This document shows positions 1 to 11,600 of a stretch of DNA of 64,000 nucleotides, in pieces. The notes under the pieces are model-generated. The model was given only the letters and a program-made list of their open reading frames with translations. It did not search any database and was not told where the DNA came from. Position numbers and translations under genes: made by a program. Positions within the stretch are counted from its first letter, which is position 1, and the number at the start of each line of letters is the position of its first letter. The stretch is taken from assembly GCA_033065855.1 (NCBI GenBank), contig JAVXUO010002370.1, forward strand, positions 310,001 to 374,000. The letters are read 5' to 3'. The DNA comes from Escallonia rubra (lineage: Eukaryota; Streptophyta; Magnoliopsida; Escalloniales; Escalloniaceae).

Positions 1-2450
1 AATGTAAAGGGACACCGTACAGGTAGAAGGCAAAAGTGGTACGTACCGGTCGGTACGGTATCAATAACTATGCATATCGGGCTTGTTCCATATGCTTGCC
101 AAAAAGCCCCAAGTTCCTATATGGCATTGCCAAAGATGGAAAGGATCCATCTTGGGAATTTCTAGATCTGATCCTCTGCTGATTTTCTACAGATTCATTG
201 ATTTTTTTTAATTTGGAAACACTTGTGAAATCTGGCTGCTGATTTTCTGCTCTATCAGCTCATATTGAGATGATTTTGGCTGGCTGAACTGATGCGGACA
301 AATCCCTTGGTTTCAGCCCTTATGTATCTTCAGGTCTGCTCTAGTTTCCAGATATGAGTCATGTAAGAGCTTTGTTCTTGGGCATCGAAGAAAATAAGAA
401 ATTCCAGTGTCTATTTGATGTGTGATCATCTTCTATTGAGTATGATGCCCAAGAATCCCAGTGTGACGCCTACTTGACTTTTTCTTAGGTGCTATGCCTA
501 AGGACTCTAGGTGTGATGCCTCGATAAATTTCTTTTTCTTTGTTCATTTCATACTTTGCACCCTAGACCTAAGCTTCATCAAGCAAGCCCTAAACAGCAC
601 AATTCCTTGCCCTTTCAGCCCTCTACCTTTAAGTCATTCTTAAAACATAAACCTTGCGTTGAACTAATGCGATCCAAGAAAGCAGTCGGTGCAGGCCTAC
701 GGAATGCAAATGGGGAGAAAATTTGGTTCATAAGGCAGGATTTGGATGGTCCGAATCCATTATGATATCGGCCAGTAAAAATGGCAAAGATTCATTTGGG
801 ATTTTGGAGTTGATTCTGTACTGAGCTTCTGCAATATCTGCTGTTTCCTTTAGAAAATAATTGCGAGCCAAGGCTGATGATGTCACAAAATCAGCTAAGC
901 ACGTGTTGAATCTCAGCTGTGCAAATGGCTGAAAATCCTACTTTGCAACCTATTCCTCTTAGTTTAAGGCCATTAGTAGCTTTATTTCTTCTAGCTTTCC
1001 TATTTCAAGTGCTGTATTAGGTTCTTTTTGGGCAGTTAAAAGAAATAAGAAATTGTGCAGCCATCGATTGCAATTGATGAGTGATGAATCTTCCCTGAGT
1101 GTGATGCTCAAGAACCCTAGGTGCGATGCCTAGGTTTACTCTCTTACATGCGATGCCTAAGAACCCTAGAACTGATGCTAGGTTGTTTCCCAAGCCTCTC
1201 AAACTTGATCCAAACTTGATCAAATTCAGCTTTCAAACTTGATCCAACCAGCCCCTACATTTCACCTTCCCTTGTCCTTTCAATCCTCAAAATCCTATGA
1301 CACTCTTCCTTCCCGCTGTCTCTCGAGCAATCCGATCTGCCGATCTCGTGGTTGCTCCTCTTTAGATGGCATCCACGACCCAGTTGTTGGTGACTCCTAA
1401 GTTCAGCTGCAAACTACATTGACAGGATGCCAGTGATAGCAAGCTTATTTGTGGCTGTGATCCAGCCAACTTCTTCTATTGACGCGCCTATTAATTTAGG
1501 TTTTACCTGCTTGAACTTATAGCAGTAACCCACTCAGTCTGGTCGTACCAAATTATGTTTGATTGTTCCAACTAGAATCAGAGTTTGTTACTGTTGCTCT
1601 CTCTTTCCAGGAAGTACATTTTACTCTCCTTCAACTGTTTTCAAGACGCTAAGTCAAGATTGGTCTACATCATATCATAGGTCAAAGCATACAACCTTGT
1701 TACTGTTGCTCTCTCTCTCTTTCCAGGAAGTACCTTTGACTAAAACTGAGAGTCCTAATAGCATAAGCCACTTTCAGGGACTTTGAAGCAAGGGGATCCA
1801 AGAAACCTAGATAGGCAGTCCAGACCTGCTTAGCATGTCAAGTTACTTTAGGTACTATATGCCTAGACCCTTTATAACATGTAGCTGATAGTATGTCATA
1901 GTAGCCTTATCAAACTAATTTACAAACATAAAAGTGATAAAAAGAAAAACAAACAACATGTTTCTAACAAAACATTATCACAATAAAAAATTTAACAATG
2001 CTGATGTTTGGGGGAGTGTTTTGAATTAAGAAAAACTATGTCTGACACTATAGTAGGGGTATCGAGCATGTTCTTCAACACATCTGCCACACCAACTCTT
2101 CAGCCTAGCTGAAATATTGGTGCTTCAATGGGCCTTGGCCACATAGTGGGTGGGAGCCCTACCCTCTAGGATGCTGTTAAATGTAACTGTAATGTGTATT
2201 CGAGAAGATTTTAGGGCGAACTCCAGTGGAAAATTTAACCACTAAAAGTGACTCCTTGTTGCTATAGGATTGGGACTCTAGTGGGTGAGATTGTAGTCGG
2301 TCTCAGGTTCAACTAATGCTTAGCAAGTAGAACTTTTTAATATATATATATATATAGGTATGTGTTGTTGATTTGTACGTTAGATGCCTAGCAAGTAGCT
2401 GTTAATGAATATGTATAGAGAAGCTTAGAAGGTGGTACGGTACTACACAC
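1..2450. other. Non-coding stretch left of the MACPF exons
   Basis: I recognise no exon, RNA gene or complete element here. If the MACPF gene is intact, this is part of its third intron, because no later MACPF exon can be seen on the minus strand. Contents: a GTAC-rich near-palindromic patch at about 37-60; a diverged direct duplication (about 120-560 against about 770-1180) sharing phrases such as the 'GATGCCTA' and 'AACCCTAG' motifs; a closer short direct repeat at 1585-1617 and 1697-1733; and a short (TA)n run at 2340-2356. Confidence 0.5.
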
Positions 2451-2652
2451 CATTTCTTTTTCGTTGAGTTTTTCAGGATTGGTGCTGTACTGGCCACTTG
2501 GATCAGTAAACCTCTTATCTACCACATCTTTCAATTTTTTTTGCACTTCATCAGGTTGAAGAGGTGATGAATATTGCTGCTTCACATACACAATGTCCTT
2601 TCCCCCCATCTTGACACCAACAATGACATGGGTACCAAACTTCTCAATAAAC
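2451..2652 (-). CDS. MACPF gene exon 3
   Basis: Starts after a TTTTCAG acceptor and completes the split arginine, then reads FIEKFGTHVIVGVKMGGKD, which contains the MACPF signature. It ends at a likely donor ATG|GTGTGT (GT at 2450-2449), the position where relatives change from a variable linker to the EQRLRFAD block. The right border is firm; the left border is the best-fitting GT. Confidence 0.8.
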
Positions 2653-5600
2653 CTGAAAACACGAAAGAATTTATCTCCCAACATAAAAACGGGCCAATTG
2701 GCTACATATGAAATAAAAATGCAATTGTTGCCAGAGATAGACTAAGGACACTTAAATATGTAACACGTGCATGCCCATACAAAAGAATGCAGAAGCAAGC
2801 CAAACCTACACGTGAATTGTAGTTTGACTGCTGGTAGGGTAGTCAAGTGTGAAGAGTTTGAAATTCCAAAAAGACCGGTAAGCTGCTAAATGCTTTTCAT
2901 CCTAGAATTTGGTATCAGGTTGCTGGTTGGGGGTTTTGCAAAATAAGTTTTGATACGAACACCTTTAATCAAGACTACAAAAGTTTGTAGAGCATGGTGA
3001 TGTAGATTCTATAATAAAGAACAAAGCAAATTGCAAGTTTAAACAGAAGGTAAAAAAAGTGAAGCAGCAGCTAGCAAGGGAAAACCAAGCAAAGAATGAA
3101 GTACCATTGAATGGGAAAGTTGGATTTTCCTTTTCACCGCAAGTTACAGAAGTGGCCAACAACAACGTTGCGACTTAGGGAAGATGGGGTTCCTCGTAAA
3201 TAAAGTCACTCATAAAATTTAAAGAGAGGATTCCTCATTGAATGGAATCCAATATAACTCACCTTGCCAGTGCAGCAGGGTTCCATGATGACGGGACAGC
3301 TTCTTTTATATGATCAAGCAATGCAATTTGGGACTTCTCTAATGCAATGCTGTAAATTGTGATGAGCACCCCATCAAAAGCAAGTGCCTTGGTGCTGGCA
3401 GCATCCTTCTGCCAACATCCTGAGAATTCAAATGCAGCATTGAAATGGCCGGTTGGAATTTTACCAGAAAGCGCCACTTCCTGATTGAATTGCTCTGACA
3501 TCTAGAAGAGAGAGAATTAAACAAGGGTCAAATAGAGCAAGGAATTCGACATTTAACTATTTCAGCAAATTATATCTGATCAGTCTGCTCTAAAAGTGAA
3601 AATGCTGTCAAATCTCAGGATATAATGTCCATAACTAGTTATTCTTAATTTCTATGATTCCCATGACTAGCATTTGTACACACACAAACACACATATCCC
3701 TTACCAGTTATCATCAAATCTTTTGATGTCCATAACTAGCATTTGTATACACAAAAAACACAAATATATCCACAACTATTTATCATGCACTTTTATGATG
3801 TCCATACTAGTGTTGATAGCCCATCCTGCCTACAGACTTTTGGACAGTTCATGGGTCCCACTCGAACGACACGTCAACGAACATTTAACCATCAAAGTTC
3901 AACGCTTCCAAACGGGTCAACCCAAGGCACACGTGACGCACCTCACAAATAGTCTTAGTGTCGGACTTGGCGTCATGTGCCACATCTCCGGCCCGAAATT
4001 ATTGTAAATGTTGGAATCGGCCTTCAACCTTGCCCCAAGGGGACGGCCCCTGGCCATCCCCAAGGGGAGTCGACCTTCAGCCTTCCCCCAAGGGGTCGGC
4101 CAAAGCTCCCCCTTCTTGGGGCTCCCTTGCTTCACCCCTTGGGGACTCCCTTACTTCACCCCCTTGGGGGCTCCCTCTCCTTGGGAGCTCCCTTGCCTCA
4201 CCCCTTGTTCTCTCCTCCCTTTAGGAGTTCCATGCTCCAAGAATCCTGTTGCCATGCCCAAGCGCAATCTTTGCGTCACAAGCACCCGGCACAACGCCTC
4301 TCTCCACAACGCCCGTTGCCGCCCTCGAGCACCGTCACAGCATCACATGCCCCCTGCACGACACCCCTCAGCGACACTTGACGCTACACGCCCCTCCCCG
4401 CAAAACCTGTTACCGCGAGCGCCGTCGCCGTTACACATGCCCCCGGCACGATGCCCCTTTGTGACACAAGTCGCCACACTCGAGAGCCGTCGCTGCATAA
4501 CATGCCCCCGACACGACGCCCACCTCCACGACACCTGTCGTCGCGTCCAAGCACTGTCTCCACATCACGTCCCCCCGCACGAGGCCCATCTCCGACTCCC
4601 ATTGCTCCGCGCCCATGCGCTACCCTTGTCATACGTGCCCCCAGCCCTCCTTCCCTTGGTCGCGCCCATGCACCATTGCCATGTCACGTACCTCGCACGA
4701 AACTTATCCATCGTGCCCCCACACCATCACCATTGAGCGTGCCCTAAGCACCGCACACATTCCGCCACGCCCATGCGCCACGTTGCACGTACAGCCGCTT
4801 CCTCGGCTTTCTGTCACACTACCACGCCCCCAGTGTTGGTCCATTTTTTTTTTACCACACCATGCGCGCCTTGGTCGCGGAACATGCTTCGACCCACTTT
4901 TTGGAGTGTGCAGCATCCTTTAAGGTAGACGACTCCTCTCGGACACTACCTCAGGGAACTCCAAGTGGTCCGGTATAAAGACTCCCCTCCCGTCAGGTAG
5001 GCGACTCCTCCGTGACATTACCTCGGCCCGTCGGGTACACGCCTCCTCCGGGACACTGCCTTCGCGCGCTCTAAGTGATTCAGCACAAGGATTCACCCGC
5101 AGTGATACGCGACTACTCCGGGACACTATCATCGTCATCGAGCTCTAAGTGTTCCGGCATGAGGACTCTTCTTTCGCCAGGTAGGCGACTCCTTCGGGAC
5201 ATTACCTCGGCCCGTAAGGTAGGGGACTCCTCCTGGACACTACTTTGGCGCACTCCGAGTGCTCCAGCACAAGGACTCACCCGCGGGGGTAGGCGACTCC
5301 TCCGAGACACTATTTCTATCAAGGACCTCCAAGTGCTCTAACATGAAGACTCCCCTTCTACTAGGTAAGCGAATCCTCCAGAACACTACCTCACCCTATC
5401 GGGTAGGCAACTTCTCCAGGACACTACCTTGGTGCGCTCCGAGTACTCCGGCCGAAAGACTCATCGCAAGGATGGCGACTCCTTTCAGACACTATCTCCG
5501 TCAGGGAGCTCCAAGTGCTCCAGCATGAGGACTCCCCTTCCGCCAGCTAGGCGACTCATTCTGGCCACTCCTTCTGGCCACTGCCTAGGCCAGTCAAGTA

Positions 5601-8600
5601 GGTGACCCCCCAGGAGACTACCTTGGTTTGTTAAGCAGGCAACTCCTTCCAGACACTACCTCGGCCGGTCATGTACGCGACTTTTCTGGATCACTGCTTT
5701 GACGAGCTCCAAGTGCTCCGGCACAAGGACTCATGCGCGGGGTAGGCGACTCCCCCACGGTGTCTGTGTGGCCAATCTACGTGCTCCGACAGTGGGGGCT
5801 CTTCATCGCGACCACTAGGGACCATGACCTCCAGGTCACTCCGAGACGAAAGCAGGCCTTCAGAGGGCAACATGCCTCGTTCGCCTAATAGTCGGGCGTA
5901 GGGATGCTCCACCACCACTATTAGATTCTTTGCGTCTCTCAACACCCATGTGGGACTCTGAAAGGCTTTAGGCTTTAGGTTGGTGGCTAGATCAAGAGGT
6001 TCTCTGGCCACACCGACTCTATGTGAGCCAGTCTCTCCAGACAAATAGAGCGACGTTGTGCGGAGCAGGCAAGGCGAATATGCGGTCCAACAAACCGTGG
6101 AGCACTGGCATCTGTGGCTTCCTGTTGAGGTTTCACTCCCATGGAGCGTCACGTGTCGCTTGATGACATCACCATCTCAATCCTACAAATAGGGGACTTG
6201 AGAGTTCATTTTCAGGACTTCATAACAGAACTCGTCATATTTCATTTTCTCACTCTAGAATTCCAGAGCTAAAAAATTCTAGAGAGAAACATACAGGGCC
6301 CTGACACTGGACCTTGACTCTGGACCTAAGCATTGAACTGTGACTATCGTCTTGTATTCACCCCGCGCATTCGCCCTTGCAGCACTGCCACTCCTCATGC
6401 TCTGCCCGGAAAACTTTGATCTCTGCCCTTGTTCTGTCCGACATCAGCACACTTAACATCTACTTCGGACTGTACTCGTTGTGGCACCTCCACATCTACC
6501 GCAAACCCACTTCCTTGGCATCATTTCAGCGACTCCTCTGGGGAGGTGAGCACCACGGTGCAGTTCGTACCTTGTTTGGCACACCCGATCAACCATGCCT
6601 CAGCAACTTAGGGCTACCAAGACTATAAACCACAACCTTAACTCAGCCATCCAAGAGGAGCATCGCCTTAAGGACCAAGAGGAGACCAGTACCGTCAGAC
6701 TCCAGGTTAGGCTACAGGTCTTTGTCATCACAGTTGTCCCGCAGCTTAGTCCAACCATCCAGGGCTCAATGGTCGCCATCTTGGAGACGCAGAAATCAAT
6801 CCAAGTCTTAACTTCGCAGTTGCCCGTCTCTCAAGGCCTCAGAGCTCCCCACCTTGTGCCCGCTGCTCACCCCATGCCATCCTAAGCTCTAGGGTTAGCC
6901 CCTACAGCTCAGATCCAGCCTTTAGGGCCTGGGCTAGTTCGGGACATGGCCCAGGTGCCATTGTTGCGACAACCGCTTCCTTGGTCCTCCAGGCTGGCGG
7001 TAGGACTCGGGGTACCTCTACTAGCGGCTCCCTACCTTACCCCTGCTCGGAATACTTCAGAGATGCACAACTCAAATGAGATGGAACCCAACCCCAACAT
7101 GGCCAACCGGCACCTGAACACCAGCAATCTCCCTAACTTGCTCCATCTGGCCCTTGTCCTTGCCACTAGCACTATCCCTGTGCAAACTACACCCTAAGAA
7201 TCCACTCCCCACCACCAACCCTCTCTACCATTGTCATCCCCTCAATGCTTCAGGTCGCTCCGTCCGGGGGCTCAGGTGCTAGGATCATCCCAACCATACA
7301 CAAATCCTCACATGCTTCGTATGTCACCAAACATGACCTTGATGCCATCCTCCATCATCTGAAGCAATCATCCTTCTAAGCTACCCAGCCATGCTCCTTA
7401 CTCTGGCAACCTTGCCACCAAACTTTACCCTGTGAAGTACAAGTAATCAGCCTTCACTCTCAATAGCAGAGAGGGCAATAACCGCAGAGGGCAATAACCG
7501 CAGACAACTTTACACGTTTTGCTGGCTCCTTAGAGCACTATGGGGAGGATGACACTTTGATGCTTCGGGAATTTCATGGACTGGCCTCGCCTACTTCTAC
7601 CACCAGATCCCCGAATGTACCATCCAGTCCTAGTATGGCATGGCCAAACTCTTCCTCAACAATTTTTACTATAAAGCGGAGCGTGTGACCATCATTGACA
7701 TTGTTGGCATCTGCCAAAATCCCGGGGAGGACCTCAACGCCAATGTTAAACGATTTTATCACAAGTGCTTGGAGTGCACTAACTTCAGCAAGAACGAGAC
7801 CCTTTTACCCTCTTGCATCAAAAACATGAGAGACACCAACTGTCAAGCTTGAAAACCTCCAGTTTCAGTCTTGGGGACATCTCAAGAAAGCTGCGCGACG
7901 CACCTGTGACTCGGTTGGTACCTCAAGGATCCCAAAGCCCCAAATCAGACTACCCTGACCCCAACAGTGGGAGCAGCCAGTGATGATAACAACAGAAAGC
8001 GCCAGTCCTAGGCAGGAGACGGACGCCCTGACAAGAGAAGGCAGCAAGAGCCTGTCCCGGAGTACCCATGCAATTTGAACACAGTCAAGGAGCTTCTAAA
8101 GGCTTGGATCAACGACAACACCATAACCCTTCCCCCCAATCAATTTTGAGCCTACCCCGGAGGACCTTGCCAAGCCCGACTACTGCCCTTATCATCGGAC
8201 GGTTAGCCACAGCCTCAAGAAGTGCAGGGGTCTCAAGTTTGTCTTTGCCAGAAAGATTGCAGCAGGAGAGCTCAAATTCTAAGTGCAGGGACCTGTGCCA
8301 CACTCACCCAAGCCTAGCCTGCCCTAGTGCATTTTTTCCACACTTATAATTTTTTCTTTCATTTTGCAAGTTCCCATGTACTCTTTCCCTCCCTTTACAA
8401 AGGCATATTGTCAACCTATGTTATCAATGAAAACTTGCAATTTCCATACACGGACAATAGTTCAAGCTACATTTGTTCATGCACAAGTCTACTAGCACCA
8501 CCCTTGAGTGCATAGCCTGCCCCCTTGGGGGCTTCACCCCTTCCCTATCCCCAAGCAAGCTAGGCACCTCACCTCTGCCTGACATTGCTTAGCGTCTTGG

Positions 8601-11600
8601 TAGGTGGTGCACGGGATGGCTCAAGCCACGCTACTAAGTATCAACTCCGTTCCCCGACATCAACGCCAGCCTCGCAATGCCTTTAGGGGGCATGCACGCG
8701 TTATGTCTTACCTGATCCCTTCCCCATCCCCAAGCAGGCTAACCACCTCATCCTCTGTCTAACATTGCAGTCTCCCTCTCACCTTGAGCCCTCACAATTG
8801 GGTCACCAATCTCAAAGTGCTCCCTTGCAAATCTTGCCCGAGACCTCTTATCCGCTTTTTTAGGACTCCGAAATTTTTCACAAAAATTTTCTTTCATGCA
8901 AACTCCCCACCCCCCCCCCCCTCCCCATTCTCTTTTGACCATCCGCCTAAAAAAAAGAGTAATTCCAAGTCTCTTAGGCGAGGCCGACCCCCCTTGTAAA
9001 TCACATGAGCCAGACCTCCCCGCCCTTGGCTGACCCCCTTGCACATATCCCACACTCAGTCTTTTTCTCCTTCCTTTCCCCTTCCTTTCCCACTTACCCA
9101 ACCAACACCTTAACCTAAATAACCCATCCCTGCCCCGACCCGCCCCTACCTCGACCCGCATCCCCCCAAACCCTAATTTCCCCCTTACCTTGCACCGCCT
9201 CCGCTCTGCGCTGCCACCCCCCATTTTCTTCCTTCCCTCCCCCCCGGCCAACCCCCAAGGAACACCCTTCCGCTCTCCCCTTCCCCCTCTCCTCGGCCTC
9301 TTCCCCCACCCCTACCTCTCTCCTTCGGTCATTCCATCCCCACCCCTTCGGCCAACAATTTCCATCACCACCCATCTCCATCCAACACCATCACCATCAC
9401 CATCAACACCCTTACTTACAAAAAAAAAAAACCACATCACCATAAAGACCCACCACGCCCCTTGTTCTCCCTTCCCGTTAGAAGTTCCATGCTCGACGAG
9501 ACCTGTTGCCGAGCCCGTCTCCCAACGGGCCCAAACACAGTCTATGCGACACGTGCCTCAGGTAAGGTGCCCCTCTCAGAGACATCCGTCGTCGCTCCCA
9601 GCGTCGTCTCGGCGTCACGTGCCCCCGGCACGACGTCCATCTCCGCCCCTGAGTGCTAGATGTGCGCAACGTGTCCCCGGCACGACACCTCTCTCTGTGA
9701 CACCCGTCGCTGCATGCCAATCTCCGCGACACCCGCCACAGCGCTCAAGCGCCATCTTCGCGTCATGTGTCACCTGCAAAACACCAATCACCGCGACACC
9801 CATTGTTGTGCCCCAGCACCGCCTCCTGTCATATGTGCCCCCGCACTCCTTCCCTCAGCCGTGCCCATGCACTGTCGCCATGTCACGTGCCCCGCGAGGC
9901 ACTATCCATCGCGCCCCCGTGCCATCACCATTTAGCGTGCCCCCGGCACTCCACACATTCTGCCCCCCCCCCCCACAGTGCCACAATGCTTATACTATTG
10001 CTCCACCTACCTCTCTGTCACACAACACCTCCGGCGTTGGTCCATCTTTTCAAGACACCATGCGTACCTTACCTTGGTCGTGGCACATGCTTCGACCCAC
10101 TCTCCTGAGTGTGTAGCATCCCTTAGGGTAGGCGACTCCTTCGGGATACTACCTCAGGGAGCACCAAGTGTTCTGGTATAAGGACTCCCCTCCCGCCAGA
10201 TAAGCGACTCCTGCGAGACACTACCTTAGCCCGTCGGGTAGGCGACTCCTCTAGGAAACTACCTTGGCGCGCTCCAAGTGCTCCAGCCCGCAGGGGCAGG
10301 CGACTACTCTGTGTCACTATCTCCGTTAGGGAGCTCTAAATACTCTGGCATGAGGACTCCCCTACCGCCAAGTTAGCAACTCCTCCTAGACAATATCACG
10401 GCCCCTTGGATTGACGACTCTTCCGAGAAACTACCTTGGCGCGCTCCGAGTGCTCTAGCACAAGGACTTGTCGAGGGGATAGCCAACTCTCCGGGACACT
10501 GTCTACGTCAGGGAGCTCCAAGTGATCCGGAACACTATCATGAGACATATGGACTAAGGTGTAAGGGCACAGTAGTTCAAAGCCCGAATGGTAATTACGA
10601 ATATCTGGGGAGAAGCAAAGTTGCATTGATTAATTAGTAGGGTTAAAGCGGTAATATAATAATGTTCTTGACTTAATTATATTTCAATTTCTAGAGTTTT
10701 TAGTAATAATTATTTAGTGGAATTAATAATTACTAAATAGGTAACCCAATAGGCTATGAGCTATTCGCTAAGCAATTGGGCCCTATCAGAGCTAGAATGA
10801 AAAAACCCACAAGTCCCCTTGCTAGTACACACTTGAATCCTAATATTACAGGATCCTAATGTTTAGGTACGTCTTGAAGAAATAGAAGTAAGCTAATAAA
10901 ATGAGAGGAGTCTCCACAAAGGAGAAATGGTTCCCAAGGTCGGCAGTACCCACCCACCCACCCCACCCCACCCCACCCCCCCCGGCTCTCTCTTGCTCTC
11001 CTCTTTTGGTTGTGCTCTCCTTCTCTCTTCTTCTTTATTCTATATTCTCTATAGCTTAGTTTTACAGAGGATTAGATTGGAGAATTGCAAGAGCCCACAC
11101 TCGTATTTGACGCAGGGTCACAGCGTGGAAGGTTAGTTGGTGTCAAGATAAACATCAAAGGATTCATTAAGTTCTTAGAAGAACGCGAAGGTATGATTTG
11201 ATTACATGTATTGTTTACCGCTACGTAAATTGTGGGTGTTAAGGCACGGTTTCTTTCCTTCCAGTGCAATATTTTTTATTACCTATGGCCCTATGGGATC
11301 CAGTTATCCTTATAACTCCTTCGAGACACTGCCTCGGCCGGTTAGGTAGGCGATTCCTCCGAGATACTACCTCGGCTTGTCGGGCAGGCGACTCCTTCCA
11401 GACACTATCTCGGTATGTCTGGCAAGCAACTCCTCCAGGAGACTACTTCAGTGCACTCCAAGTACTCCGGCACAAGAACTCACCCGCGGGATAGGCAACT
11501 CCCCCAGGACATATATCTGGCATGGTGTTTGTATGACTAGTCTACGTGCTTCGGCACCGGGGGCTCTTTATTGGCACCCCTAGGCATCATGACCCCAGGG

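Noticed and set aside
4008-4736. Long proline/alanine/histidine-rich open frame on the plus strand
   Set aside because: It is the GC-rich part of an LTR; other frames are open too, and the 3' LTR copy gives a different protein. Composition effect, not a gene.
9190-10116. 308-codon proline-rich open frame
   Set aside because: Spans the C-rich end of the internal region and the start of the 3' LTR; no domain, and low-complexity codons throughout.
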